44,821 bases of DNA from Leptolyngbya sp. FACHB-60 (GCF_014695775.1 NZ_JACJOX010000076.1:1-44821), one strand, 5' to 3'; positions 34,542 through 43,231 are shown, counted from the first letter of the stretch. The notes: generated by a model not told the origin, from the letters alone. A program made the numbers and translations.

Positions 34542-35063
34542 TTAGCCAGCGCTAGCCCCAAACGCGGAGGCTGCCAGCTGTGTCGGAATCAGCATTGCAA
34601 TTTTTGCGCAGGCCTCCGCATCCGACAGGGCATCGTGATGGTTGAGGGAAATGCCCAGGTAGTCGCACACATTGGGCAGCTTGGTCGGGTGAATATTCCA
34701 AGCCTGACGGGCCAGCTTCACAGTACAAATGAAGTTGGGCACCGGTGGCAAAATGCCGTAGGTCTTGCAGCAGGCATAGAGAACGCTGCGATCGAAGGAG
34801 GCATTGTGGGCCACGAGAAAGTCAGCTCCGGTCAGCATCGCTGCGATCGCAGGCCATAGCTCGGCAAAATCGGGTTCATTCGCCACCTGCCGCCAGGTGA
34901 TGCCGTGGATGTGGGTGAACTCAAACAGCCGCCGAGGGGGCCGAATGAGGTAGTGAACCTTATCTACCACCTGCCCCTGCTCGACTCGCACCAGGCCAAT
35001 GGCGCAGGCGCTGTCGCGGTAGCGATCGGCGGTTTCAAAATCGAGGGCTACAAAGGTCGTCAT
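34542..35063 (-). CDS. DEDDh 3'-5' exonuclease (DnaQ-like)
   Basis: A 173-residue nuclease resembling the polymerase III epsilon proofreading domain. Exo I is 'FVALDFETAD' (Asp, Glu), Exo II 'LVAHNASFDRSVL' (Asp), Exo III 'HDALSDAEACAKI' with the His-x4-Asp of the DEDDh class. The ATG is at 35063. It is a stand-alone exonuclease; fusion to a polymerase or helicase is absent. The likely role is trimming RNA or DNA 3' ends or proofreading. It is on its own on the minus strand. Confidence 0.9.
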   Translation of the reverse strand: MTTFVALDFETADRYRDSACAIGLVRVEQGQVVDKVHYLIRPPRRLFEFTHIHGITWRQVANEPDFAELWPAIAAMLTGADFLVAHNASFDRSVLYACCKTYGILPPVPNFICTVKLARQAWNIHPTKLPNVCDYLGISLNHHDALSDAEACAKIAMLIPTQLAASAFGASAG

Positions 35064-35186
35064 GGCAAAATTCTACAGGCATGGCGGCGCGATCGCAGCC
35101 CAGCACCGCTATGCCAGGGATATCAAGCCGCCACTCAGGGCCAGCGATAGTAAGCTGTGCCTCCATCGTGTCGCCCCGTGGGTACC

Positions 35187-35275
35187 TTAAGAGTATTGAA
35201 CTGCCGACAGTATAGTCATGGCCACTGCGCTTAAACCCAAAGTCACTGCCCCTGGCAGAACGTGGGACAGTGACT
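35187..35275 (+). promoter_or_regulatory. candidate promoter and palindrome upstream of the gene at 35320
   Basis: TTAAGA (35187-35192) and TATAGT (35211-35216) are 18 bases apart and form a plausible -35/-10 pair. AGTCACTG (35241-35248) and CAGTGACT (35268-35275) form an 8-base inverted repeat between it and the start codon, a possible leader hairpin or operator. No experimental support. Confidence 0.35.
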
Positions 35276-35319
35276 CTGGCGTAGGGCTACGGCCCATTAG
35301 GGATAGGTAAAAACCATGC

Positions 35320-35511
35320 GTGGACTCTCATTTGGTCGGGTTATTGGTGGGGCTTGGGGTGGTGGGGATGCTGATGTTTCAGCAAAACAAGCCCGCTGAG
35401 ACTAGCGAGACCCCTCTCCCCACAGAAAACATTGAGAAAGCCAACGAAGCGGCTGAAGTTGTGGAGCAACGGGCGGAGCAGCTTCAGCAAGATCTGCAAA
35501 AACTGCCTTAG
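35320..35511 (+). CDS. small membrane-anchored coiled-coil protein, function unknown
   Basis: A 63-residue protein from GTG 35320 (reading MDSHLVGLLVGLG). One hydrophobic segment covers residues 5-20. A Glu/Gln-rich tail predicted as a coiled coil follows (about 35-60: ENIEKANEAAEVVEQRAEQL). The start is weak, with no good ribosome site. A competing out-of-frame ATG at 35316 gives only 26 residues. It is followed by two tandem 17-base repeats. No family recognised. Confidence 0.5.
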   Translation: MDSHLVGLLVGLGVVGMLMFQQNKPAETSETPLPTENIEKANEAAEVVEQRAEQLQQDLQKLP

Positions 35512-35528
35512 TCACTGCCCCAAGCGCC

Positions 35529-35562
35529 GCTCAGCGATAAAAATGGCTCAGCGATAAAAATG
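35529..35562. repeat. two tandem 17-base repeats
   Basis: GCTCAGCGATAAAAATG occurs twice back to back (35529-35545 and 35546-35562), in the gap between the small protein gene and the antiporter gene. This is probably a replication-slippage duplication. Confidence 0.85.
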
Positions 35563-35618
35563 ACAGGATTTTCCCAGACAGAAGCTTTGGTGTGTGGGGC
35601 AATATCGGGAACTGTGAT

Positions 35619-36875
35619 CTAGGGGGACAGCTCTTTCTCGATATCGTTGCGGCCGCCAATGTAGTGCTCGTACCACTGCATCAATGGAGTCGAGGTGACG
35701 CCGTGCAGCGTTACTGAAATGGTGATCGTAATGATTGTCACCCAAGCTATCAGCTCGCCAGTTTCGTCCTGCAACCCATGACCCAGAGAATAGGCGAGAT
35801 AGTACAGCGAGCCCACGCCGCGAATGCCAAACCAGCCAAACAGCCAGCGCGTGGCCGGGTGAACTGGAGAGCCAATGGTGCTCACCCAGGCTCCTAGGGG
35901 GCGAATCACAAAGAGCAATGAGCCCGCTATGAGCAGGCCCGGAACCGCAAACTTCAGCATGGGCTCAATGCGCAGCAGCGACCCCAGCAGCAAAATTGTG
36001 CCAATTTCAGTCAGCTTTTCGAGCCGCTCCATAAAACTGAGGCGAGAGAGCGATCGCTCATCGCTCAGGCACTGGTTGTACATCACCACTCCAGCGACAA
36101 AAACGGCCAAAAAGCCATAGCCGCGAGCTAGTTCAGCCACCGAATAGCTGATCAAGATGGTGCTGAGGCCAATAAAATCTTCCATAAGCTCATCGACAGC
36201 ACTTTTTTTAGCGAGATGCTGCTCCAGCCAGCAGACCCCCTTAGCCACCCCAATACCAACCAGCAGTCCGGCAGCGATCGCCCAGACCAGATCGACGGCC
36301 ACCCAGCGCCCAAACCAACTCTGCCAGTTATTGTCTTCTAACCAGTGCAGCCCAAAATAGACAAAGGGAAAGGCCAGCGCATCGTTGAGGCCGCCCTCAG
36401 ACGTGAGTCCAAAGCGCAGCTCGTCCTGGTCTTGGGGGTTGGTGAGCTGCACCTCAGAGGCCAAGACCGGGTCGGTGGGGGCCAAAATTGCCCCGAGCAA
36501 CATGCCGACGCCCCATTCCAACTTGAGAAAAAAGTGGCCAATGGCGGCGATCGCAAAGATCGAAATTGGCATCAAAAAGCCAATCAACCGAATCGTCGAA
36601 TTCCACGCCCAGCGCCTTAGCGGCCGATTCATTTTGAGGCCGCAGCTAAACAGAGAAATCAATACCACAAACTCGGTCAGCCGCTCTAAAAAGGCGGTGT
36701 CGGGGCGCGCCTGCACCAGGTTAAAGCCGTAGGGGCTTAGCGCAATCCCCACAATCAGGTAAATCAGCGCATAGGACAGGGGCAATCGGCCAATCCAGCC
36801 CGACCCCAAGGTGACTGTCAGCAGCAATAAGCCAATCACCAGCAGGTCGAGAATGTAAATATCCACAGGTATCAA
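35619..36875 (-). CDS. cation:proton antiporter (CPA1, NhaP type)
   Basis: A 418-residue polytopic transporter with about twelve hydrophobic segments. The CPA1 signature 'GAILAPTDPVLASEVQLTNPQD' is present with the ion-binding Asp of the 'TDP' motif. 'LTSEGGLNDALAFPFVY' carries the essential Asn-Asp pair. 'WLFGWFGIRGVGSLYYLAYSLGHG' holds the conserved arginine and is near the C-terminus. It probably exchanges Na+ or K+ for H+ at the plasma membrane, for pH and salt homeostasis. The frame opens at TTG 36875; an in-frame GTG at 36866 is another start. Confidence 0.92.
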   Translation of the reverse strand: MIPVDIYILDLLVIGLLLLTVTLGSGWIGRLPLSYALIYLIVGIALSPYGFNLVQARPDTAFLERLTEFVVLISLFSCGLKMNRPLRRWAWNSTIRLIGFLMPISIFAIAAIGHFFLKLEWGVGMLLGAILAPTDPVLASEVQLTNPQDQDELRFGLTSEGGLNDALAFPFVYFGLHWLEDNNWQSWFGRWVAVDLVWAIAAGLLVGIGVAKGVCWLEQHLAKKSAVDELMEDFIGLSTILISYSVAELARGYGFLAVFVAGVVMYNQCLSDERSLSRLSFMERLEKLTEIGTILLLGSLLRIEPMLKFAVPGLLIAGSLLFVIRPLGAWVSTIGSPVHPATRWLFGWFGIRGVGSLYYLAYSLGHGLQDETGELIAWVTIITITISVTLHGVTSTPLMQWYEHYIGGRNDIEKELSP

Positions 36876-37019
36876 GGCGAAAGAATCAACAGCCCCTCTA
36901 CTCTAGGAGCTGAATTCAATGCGCTGGTGCAACCTCCGGTAGATTTTCCCCTTAGGCTAGACCTATTTGAATTGACAGCAGAGAGGAATGCGCTAAACCT
37001 ATACACAACAGAGGTAACG

Positions 37020-38024
37020 ATGAATCAGAAACATCCGGTGATCATTGTTGTTGGCGCATCTGCGGGAGGTATGCAGGCCTTGAAGCAGCTGGTCGCCCAG
37101 TTTCCAAAAGGTTTTCCGGCCTCCATTTTTGTGGTCAACCACATGGGTGCAGAGACCACTGGAGACGTGCTGGTCAGAGCCTTAAATGAGAGTGGGGGTC
37201 TAACCTGCGAACAGGCCCACAACGAACAACCCTTCCAAAGTGGTCACATCTATCTAGCACCCGCCGATCAACATATTTTGCTTGTAGAAGGAAAAATTTT
37301 GGTCACCAAAGGGGCTCGCGAAAACCGCTACCGACCGGCAATCGACCCCTTGTTCCGCTCCGCAGCGGTGGCTTACGGCAATCGCGTCATCGGCATCATT
37401 CTGACCGGATACCTGGATGATGGCACCAGCGGCATGATGGCCATCAAACGATGCGGCGGCCTCTGTATTGTCCAAGATCCGCTGGATGCGTCCTACCCAG
37501 ATATGCCCCAGTCGGTCATTGCTAATGTGGGAGCTGACTACTGCTTGCCCATCGCCGAAATGGGAATGCTGCTGTCGGAGCTGGTGCAGAGAAAACTACC
37601 CGCTCGCAAGCAACCCCCAAAAGATATTGTGATCGAGGCAGAAATTGCCCAACGCGTTTTAAGCGATTTGCCCTCAGTCGAGGCGCTGGGCAGGCAAGTG
37701 CCGTTCAACTGTCCTGACTGTGGTGGGGTGCTGTGGCAAATGTCGGAAGGCGATCTTCTCAGGTACCGCTGTCATACAGGCCACGCATTTACCTCGGCAG
37801 TGCTGCTAGCCCAGCAAACGGCCAAGATTGAAGAAACGCTGTGGGTGGCTCTGCGAATGTTTGAAGAGCGCCAGAACTTGATTGCCACCATGGGCCAGAA
37901 GCAGGGCAATTCTTCTTCTTCAGTCTTGCAACGGGTGCAAGATTCTCAACTTCATATTGACCGTATTCGCGCCATGTTGAAAGCGACCCACGAAGACGAT
38001 CGCGATGGTCTGGAGCCGGAATAG
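37020..38024 (+). CDS. orphan CheB-type methylesterase with C-terminal zinc ribbon
   Basis: About 334 residues from ATG 37020, with AGAGG five bases upstream; the open frame extends to 36927. The catalytic domain covers residues about 5-190: serine 14 in VVGASAGGMQAL, histidine 41 in VVNHMGAE, and Asp 133/134 in 'ILTGYLDDGTSGMMAIKRCGG', the CheB triad. No receiver domain precedes it. A C-terminal segment 'FNCPDCGGVLWQM...RYRCHTGHAF' looks like a zinc ribbon, and a helical tail follows. This two-part design is known in stand-alone 'chemotaxis protein CheB' relatives. No che genes are nearby, so the methylated target is unknown. Confidence 0.88.
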   Translation: MNQKHPVIIVVGASAGGMQALKQLVAQFPKGFPASIFVVNHMGAETTGDVLVRALNESGGLTCEQAHNEQPFQSGHIYLAPADQHILLVEGKILVTKGARENRYRPAIDPLFRSAAVAYGNRVIGIILTGYLDDGTSGMMAIKRCGGLCIVQDPLDASYPDMPQSVIANVGADYCLPIAEMGMLLSELVQRKLPARKQPPKDIVIEAEIAQRVLSDLPSVEALGRQVPFNCPDCGGVLWQMSEGDLLRYRCHTGHAFTSAVLLAQQTAKIEETLWVALRMFEERQNLIATMGQKQGNSSSSVLQRVQDSQLHIDRIRAMLKATHEDDRDGLEPE

Positions 38025-38121
38025 CTCCAATGCTTTTAGGTTCGGCTCCAGGTCGGCTGCTGTCAAAGTGCTAGACCTTGCGCCCAGGTCAATATCCATA
38101 GCCGTTACCGAGGGAAGCTGC

Positions 38122-38619
38122 CTAGTCGCTACCGCCCCAGGTCCAGCGAGGATTGTCATCCCGCAGACCCTTGAAGGTGATCACAGTGGTAAACCCGTTG
38201 GGGTCGCGTAGTCCGGTCATATCGAGCACGGCCTTTACCTGACCGTTGACCAGCTGAACACGAATATAGGAGTGGCCCTCGTAGGTTTCTCCATCCAGTC
38301 TGAGCATGCCTCCAGCAGCTTGGCAATTGCGATATTCGGGCTTGAGTGTGCCCACCCAGGTGGTGCTGAAGCGATCGGACTGGGAGACGCTAATGTTGGT
38401 GGCAATATCCCGCAATCTGATCATGCCATTGGTGGCAAACCCGCCTTCGGAGTAGGGCTGGATAGTTTCGTGGGCAGTGAGGCTCTCGGGGCAGTTCGAC
38501 GCTGGGCCGTCTAGGAGGGGTGCCACGCTGAGTTCAATTGTGTTGGCTAAGGCCGCCGCACTGCTCAGCAAACACAGCGGTAGGCTGCCCAACAGCGCCA
38601 CGGCCAGATTTAATTTCAT
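38122..38619 (-). CDS. secreted protein, function unknown
   Basis: About 165 residues from ATG 38619, chosen because of GAGGAGAG upstream and the classic signal peptide 'MKLNLAVALLGSLPLCLLSSAAALANT', with cleavage likely after ALA at about residue 24. The mature part has two cysteines (SNCPES and YRNCQAA), perhaps a disulfide. It looks beta-rich. I recognise no family. It is on the minus strand, convergent with the CheB-like gene. The frame continues upstream of the ATG to 38769 but without coding signals. Confidence 0.72.
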   Translation of the reverse strand: MKLNLAVALLGSLPLCLLSSAAALANTIELSVAPLLDGPASNCPESLTAHETIQPYSEGGFATNGMIRLRDIATNISVSQSDRFSTTWVGTLKPEYRNCQAAGGMLRLDGETYEGHSYIRVQLVNGQVKAVLDMTGLRDPNGFTTVITFKGLRDDNPRWTWGGSD

Positions 38620-38793
38620 CCTCGGTCTCTCCTCAATTAGCACAACATCGGCTCGATTTAGAAGCTGATACCCCCAGCTACAGCGGCTAGGCAGGCTATT
38701 CCTGACAGGCGATCGCCCAAAATGGTAAGACCCCAGACCGATGTGGCATGATGATCCTCTGCGCCTCACTGGGACTTTGCCCCACTATTTCGT

Positions 38794-40398
38794 ATGCTAC
38801 GCCTTAGCCAGATTAAACTGCCCCTCGACCACCCTGAAGCCGCCCTTGAGGAGGCCATTCTCAAAAAGCTGTATCTGACAGCAGAAGACTTGAGCAGCTT
38901 CACCATTTTCAAACGCAGCTATGACGCCCGCAAAAAGGGCAACATTGCGCTGGTCTACATTGTCGATGTGGAGACGCCAAAGGAAAAGGCCCTGCTCAAG
39001 CGGTTTAAGAAAGATGCCACGGTGACCGTGACGCCCGATCTGACCTACCGTTCGGTAGCCCAAGCTCCACCCCAGCTCCCGGCGCGACCCATTGTGATTG
39101 GCATGGGACCCTGCGGTATGTTTGCGGGGCTGATGCTGGCGCAGATGGGGTTTCGGCCGATTGTGCTCGAACGGGGCAAGTCGGTGCGCGATCGCAGCGT
39201 TGACACCTTTGGCTTTTGGCTCAAAAAGACCCTCAACCCCGAGTCAAACGCGCAGTTTGGCGAAGGTGGCGCGGGCACGTTCTCCGATGGCAAGCTCTAC
39301 AGCCAGGTGAGTGACCCCCATCACTACGGCCGCAAGGTGCTCACCGAGCTGGTGAATGCTGGGGCTTCTCCTGAAATTCTTTACATCAACAAGCCCCACA
39401 TTGGCACCTACCGCCTAGTCAAGATTGTGCAAAAGATGCGGGCCATGATTGAGTCTCTCGGCGGCGAAATTCGCTTTCAAACTCGCGTGACCGACATTGA
39501 CATCGACCAGGGCCAGGTGCGCGGCGTGCGGCTCGACAACGGCGACTACCTGGCCAGCGAGCACGTGGTGTTGGCCGTGGGCCACAGCGCCCGCGACACC
39601 TTTCACATGCTCCACGAGCGGGGGGTTTATATCGAGGCCAAGCCCTTTTCTATCGGCTTTCGCATCGAGCATCCCCAGGCGTTGATCGATCGCTGCCGGT
39701 TGGGCGACCAGGCTGGGCACCCCCGCCTTGGCTCCGCCGACTACAAGCTGGTGCACCATTGCGAAAACGGACGATCGGTCTACAGCTTTTGCATGTGCCC
39801 CGGCGGCAAGGTGGTGGCGGCCGCCTCAGAGCCGGGCCGCCTGGTGACCAACGGCATGAGCGAGTACGCGCGCGATGAATCGAACGCCAACAGCGCCATC
39901 GTCGTGGGCATCACCCCTGAGGTTGACTATCCCGAGGGGCCGCTGGCGGGCATCGCACTCCAGCGTCGCCTGGAGGAAGTTGCCTTTGAGCTGGGTGGCG
40001 GCACCTACGAAGCTCCGGGGCAGCTAGTGGGGGATTTTTTAGCCAACCGTCCCTCGACGGCCTTTGGTGAGGTGCAACCCTCCTACAAACCGGGGGTCAA
40101 GCTGGGTGACTTGAGCGGCAGTTTGCCCGACTATGCGATCGCCGCCATCCGCGAGGCCATCCCGGCCTTCGACCACAAAATCCACGGGTTCGCCATGGAT
40201 GACGCCGTGCTTACCGGCATCGAGACCCGCACCTCATCACCCATTCGCATCAAGCGCAATGAGCAGTTTCAAAGCCTCAACACCGCTGGGCTATACCCCG
40301 CTGGCGAAGGGGCCGGCTATGCCGGGGGCATTTTATCCGCCGGCATCGACGGCATTCGGGTGGCAGAGGCCGTCGCCCTGAGTTTGGTCAAGGGGTAA
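38794..40398 (+). CDS. FAD-dependent dehydrogenase (COG2509 type), substrate unknown
   Basis: A 534-residue flavoprotein. An N-terminal ferredoxin-like region of about 95 residues is followed by a Rossmann FAD site 'PIVIGMGPCGMFAGLMLAQMG' (about 99-119). A 'NAQFGEGGAGTFSDGKLYS' loop follows, and the closing FAD contact is 'NTAGLYPAGEGAGYAGGILSAGIDGIRVAEAV'. This architecture matches the 'uncharacterised FAD-dependent dehydrogenase' group (COG2509), found in many bacteria without a known reaction. It starts at an ATG, transcribed alone between opposite-strand genes. Confidence 0.88.
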   Translation: MLRLSQIKLPLDHPEAALEEAILKKLYLTAEDLSSFTIFKRSYDARKKGNIALVYIVDVETPKEKALLKRFKKDATVTVTPDLTYRSVAQAPPQLPARPIVIGMGPCGMFAGLMLAQMGFRPIVLERGKSVRDRSVDTFGFWLKKTLNPESNAQFGEGGAGTFSDGKLYSQVSDPHHYGRKVLTELVNAGASPEILYINKPHIGTYRLVKIVQKMRAMIESLGGEIRFQTRVTDIDIDQGQVRGVRLDNGDYLASEHVVLAVGHSARDTFHMLHERGVYIEAKPFSIGFRIEHPQALIDRCRLGDQAGHPRLGSADYKLVHHCENGRSVYSFCMCPGGKVVAAASEPGRLVTNGMSEYARDESNANSAIVVGITPEVDYPEGPLAGIALQRRLEEVAFELGGGTYEAPGQLVGDFLANRPSTAFGEVQPSYKPGVKLGDLSGSLPDYAIAAIREAIPAFDHKIHGFAMDDAVLTGIETRTSSPIRIKRNEQFQSLNTAGLYPAGEGAGYAGGILSAGIDGIRVAEAVALSLVKG

Positions 40399-40433
40399 CC
40401 CCTCGTAGGGGCGCACGGCGCACGCCCCTCAGC

Positions 40434-40682
40434 TCATCCTCTTGGGGCCGATCGCCGGGCAGGAAGCTTGCGCCGTGAGGGCTTGTTCTCCGGTTCCAAG
40501 GAGTCGGGGTGCTGGGCCTCAAGCAAAAACACCCGTCGCCCGTCGGTAATGCGGTAGAGCGTTGTGCAGGTGCAGTTGTGGCCCTCAGCTTTGAGCTGGG
40601 CGGCCCGCAGATCGCAGGCGGCCTGGGCTTGCTCCACCTCTTCCCAATCGGTTTCGAGAAAGATTTCTTGAATTAAACTCAT
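40434..40682 (-). CDS. small cysteine-containing protein, function unknown
   Basis: 82-residue reading frame from ATG 40682 (MSLIQEIFLETDWEEVEQAQAACDLRA). An upstream GTG at 40775 would add a leucine/phenylalanine-rich N-terminus, but I judge that to be non-coding. A cysteine pair, HNCTCTTLYRI, sits near the middle. The C-terminus is basic and disordered (RRKLPARRSAPRG). It looks like a conserved cyanobacterial hypothetical, although I cannot name a family. It converges on the FAD dehydrogenase gene, 35 bases away. Confidence 0.55.
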   Translation of the reverse strand: MSLIQEIFLETDWEEVEQAQAACDLRAAQLKAEGHNCTCTTLYRITDGRRVFLLEAQHPDSLEPENKPSRRKLPARRSAPRG

Positions 40683-41003
40683 ACAGCTAAAGAATGAAGG
40701 GCAAAGAATGAAAAAAAGAAAGTGCCTAACGCACCTAAGTAGTGGCGTTGTAGATTGCTCTAGAAGACACTTCACTTTCTACGACAGCGGTTCGAGAGGA
40801 CCTTTTAAAAAGCTCTGCTTCTGGTAGCAAAAGTGAAGATTCCACGTCAATTTCCCTTTCCCTCAAGAAAGGAACTTTTACCTCCCTGTTAAGAAAGGTA
40901 CGGGAATCAGCAGATGCTCAAAGCTACAGCAAATCGCTCTTCAAACGCCCTCTATGACTGATTAAAGAATACTAAATTTGTACCCACTAGTGCCTCAATT
41001 GGC
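40683..41003. other. gene-free stretch
   Basis: I see no convincing gene, RNA or repeat here. It is less GC-rich than its surroundings and must contain the promoter of the small gene at 40682. Short words such as CTTTTAAAAAG and AAGAAAGG occur twice or are palindromic, but not strongly enough to call. Confidence 0.5.
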
Positions 41004-41612
41004 CTATCGCCGGGTTTTAGCGGGGGCAGCGGCTCTAGATTCGATCAAAAATTCAGGGATATCCCACAGAGCCTCGGCATCGAGGCAGTACTGTTCACAC
41101 ACCAGGCTGAGGCGGCTGCCCGCGCTGGCCATAGCGTTTACAGAGTGGGTCAGATCGCCCTGGAAGTGTAGCAGTAGGCCGGTTTGGGGCCGAATCTGCG
41201 CCACCCGCTGCCGCCCCCGTTGCAACACCAGTTCGCCGCTGGCCAGGTCGGCGGGCACCTGCACGTAGAGCACACTGACTTGTTCGGGGGGCTCAATGGT
41301 TTTGCAATATGACCGCAGTGATCGATCGATGTGAGGGTCAACCCGCGACCCCTGTTTCAACATCAGCGGGTTCAGATAGAAAGCGTTGCAGTTGGGCAGC
41401 AGCGCCTGGTCGAGATAGGGCTTAAAAAAGGGAAACTGGCGATCGACCTCGGCCCGGCCCGCCTGCTTAAACACCACAGAGAACCCTTTTGTGGCGACAA
41501 AATCGCGGTTGAGGTTGTTGGTGGCAAAGTAGCGACACGACTGAATTGCCCCCCGCAGGTTGTGCAGGTAGGCAGCAGAAAAGGCCTCGGGCTGACTGCG
41601 GTAGTAAGTCAT
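41004..41612 (-). CDS. 2-oxoglutarate/Fe(II)-dependent dioxygenase-like protein
   Basis: About 202 residues from ATG 41612; the open frame extends to 41699, overlapping the next gene. Iron ligands are seen as His-x-Asp in 'SRVDPHIDRSL' and a distal His in 'FQGDLTHSVNAM'. The 'SRLSLVCEQYCL' segment follows and supplies an arginine at the usual 2-oxoglutarate position. These fit the 2OG-Fe(II) oxygenase double-stranded beta-helix fold. The substrate is unknown; amino-acid or small-molecule hydroxylation is possible. It lies 44 bases downstream of the DUF411 gene on the same strand. Confidence 0.82.
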   Translation of the reverse strand: MTYYRSQPEAFSAAYLHNLRGAIQSCRYFATNNLNRDFVATKGFSVVFKQAGRAEVDRQFPFFKPYLDQALLPNCNAFYLNPLMLKQGSRVDPHIDRSLRSYCKTIEPPEQVSVLYVQVPADLASGELVLQRGRQRVAQIRPQTGLLLHFQGDLTHSVNAMASAGSRLSLVCEQYCLDAEALWDIPEFLIESRAAAPAKTRR

Positions 41613-41655
41613 AGCGTGAGATCGGCACGATCTACAGTGGGGTAGGTGGCGATGC

Positions 41656-42123
41656 TCACAGATGTTCGGCAAAGGTGGCGGTGTCACCGTTCGCGGCAAA
41701 GGAGACCACGGTGTAGGGGTCGACGCGATCGCCCGTTTCCATCCCCGGCGAGCCTACTGGCATCCCCGGCGCGGCAATGCCGAGCACATCAGGTTGCTCG
41801 CTCAACAACCGCTGCACATCCGACGCGGGCACATGGCCCTCAATGACGTAGCCCTCAATTAGGGCCGTGTGGCACGAGGCCAGCGCCTCTGGCACACCGT
41901 ACTGGTCTTTGATCGCATCCATGTCGTCCGTGACCACGCTTTCTACGGTAAACCCAGCGGCTTGCATGTGGTCAACCCAGTGGCCACAGCAGTTACAGCT
42001 GGGACTACGGTATACCGTTAGCTCCGTCGCCGCTTGCGCCTGGGCAATGGGGGAGCCGAGCAGGGCGATCGCAACCATCATCCCCACGGCCAGCAGTTTG
42101 GCAATCAACCCACGACGATTCAT
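41656..42123 (-). CDS. DUF411 family exported metal-associated protein
   Basis: A 155-residue protein with a signal peptide (about residues 1-31, ending AQAQA) and the DUF411 domain. 'YRSPSCNCCGHWVDHMQAAGF' carries three cysteines in C-x-C-C and a histidine, and 'ALASCHTALIEGYVIEGHVP' another Cys-His pair, giving likely copper or other metal ligands. 'AVPGMPxGSPGME'-like sequence follows ('GIAAPGMPVGSPGME'). DUF411 genes often occur near metal-resistance loci. A good ribosome site (AAGGAAA) precedes ATG 42123. It is next to the 2OG oxygenase, perhaps in one transcript. Confidence 0.87.
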   Translation of the reverse strand: MNRRGLIAKLLAVGMMVAIALLGSPIAQAQAATELTVYRSPSCNCCGHWVDHMQAAGFTVESVVTDDMDAIKDQYGVPEALASCHTALIEGYVIEGHVPASDVQRLLSEQPDVLGIAAPGMPVGSPGMETGDRVDPYTVVSFAANGDTATFAEHL

Positions 42124-42198
42124 TTAGCAATTTCCTTAGGGTGTCGGTTTATCTGGCCCTACCTTAAGGATACTGAAATCTAGTGCTTGACTGGGCTG

Positions 42199-42310
42199 AT
42201 TGTGACAAGCTCTAACAGGCTTGGGTTTAGGGTATAAGGTCTAGGGTTCAAGGCCGGCCCTATACCTGAAACCCTAAACCTTAGACCCCCACTAACCCGT
42301 CACCCTTGGC
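42199..42310 (+). repeat. 112-bp dispersed repeat, copy B
   Basis: Opens ATTGTGACAAGCTCTAAC and closes CCCGTCACCCTTGGC; the ends match copy A (31699-31810, opposite strand). GGTTTAGGGT and ACCCTAAACC inside form a perfect 10-base hairpin stem. It fills the gap between the DUF411 gene and the uvsE stop codon, four bases from the latter. Confidence 0.75.
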
Positions 42311-42313
42311 ACC

Positions 42314-43231
42314 TCAGGCCGACAACCACGTCTGGCGCAGATGCGTGATCGCCAGCTCCTTGTGCTTGGCCTCCACCTCAATCCAGGGAGCCTGGCGGAA
42401 GGAACTGGGCATGGCGGTGATCAAGTCGCTGTGGCGAGGGTCGTGGAGGGCGCTAGACCCGTTGGAAATGTGCACTAGCTGCCAGGCTGGGTCGGGCCAG
42501 GTGGTGCGAGCCGCTGTCAGCATCTGCTCGACGCTGGGATCGTCGTAGCTATCGAGGCGTTCGTGAATTAGGTGGTGGTGGGCGTCGAACACCATCGGAA
42601 TCTGCGTTGCTTGGCAGATGTCTAGGATAGCGGCGGCGCTGTAGGTGTGCTCGTCGTTCTCTAGAGTGAGGCGAGAGCGAATCGGCGTCGGCAGATCGCG
42701 GATTACCTGGATGAGGCGATCGCCGCGATCGCCCTTGCCGCCGTGGATATTCATCAACGCCCAGGGAGACTGGGGTAGGCCCATCAGGTCAAACCAGCGG
42801 GCGTGGGCCGTCAGGATAGTGATGCTGTTCTCAATCACCGTCGGGTTGTCGGAGTTGAGCACCACAAACTGATCGGGGTGCAGCACCAGACGGATGTTGG
42901 CAGCCTGGGCGCGATCGCCTAGCTGCCTCAGAGCTTCGGCAAACTCCTCCAAAATTTTCGTGCCCAGAGGTGTATCCGAAAACGGAAAAATGTTTGATAT
43001 CAGGCGGTAGAGCTGAATTTGGTTGTCTTGGCAAAACGTGATCGCTAGGTTGAGCCGCCTCAGGTTCTCGCCGTAGAGCGATCGCACCGCCTGCGCCTGT
43101 GCTTCTTCATCTAGCTGCAACAGCCGCTTGCGAGTCATCGTCTTAAAGCGCACCTCGGGCGAGGTCGTAATGCAGACCAGCCCTAGGTTTGGGGTGTCAA
43201 CGATGGCTTGAGTGGGGGCATAGGAAGTCAT
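42314..43231 (-). CDS. uvsE: UV damage endonuclease
   Basis: Nicks DNA 5' of UV photoproducts and some other lesions, starting an alternative excision repair that does not need UvrABC. The 305-residue TIM-barrel enzyme shows family pattern: 'LGLVCITTSPEVRFKTMTRKRLLQL', 'YRLISNIFPFSD', 'LVLHPDQFVVLNS', 'WALMNIHGGKGDRG', 'LENDEHTYSAAAILDICQATQIPMVFDAHHH', 'LVHISNG'. The conserved His/Asp/Glu positions that bind metals are present. It starts at ATG 43231, divergent from the SPL-like gene 209 bases away. Confidence 0.95.
   Translation of the reverse strand: MTSYAPTQAIVDTPNLGLVCITTSPEVRFKTMTRKRLLQLDEEAQAQAVRSLYGENLRRLNLAITFCQDNQIQLYRLISNIFPFSDTPLGTKILEEFAEALRQLGDRAQAANIRLVLHPDQFVVLNSDNPTVIENSITILTAHARWFDLMGLPQSPWALMNIHGGKGDRGDRLIQVIRDLPTPIRSRLTLENDEHTYSAAAILDICQATQIPMVFDAHHHLIHERLDSYDDPSVEQMLTAARTTWPDPAWQLVHISNGSSALHDPRHSDLITAMPSSFRQAPWIEVEAKHKELAITHLRQTWLSA

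Noticed and set aside
34431..34859. Plus-strand 142-residue frame with several Cys/His
   Set aside because: It starts inside a terminator hairpin and is antisense to the DnaQ-like exonuclease.
35218..35310. 30-residue frame from an ATG beside the possible -10 box
   Set aside because: It would be almost leaderless, has no ribosome site, and contains the inverted repeat; coding is unlikely.
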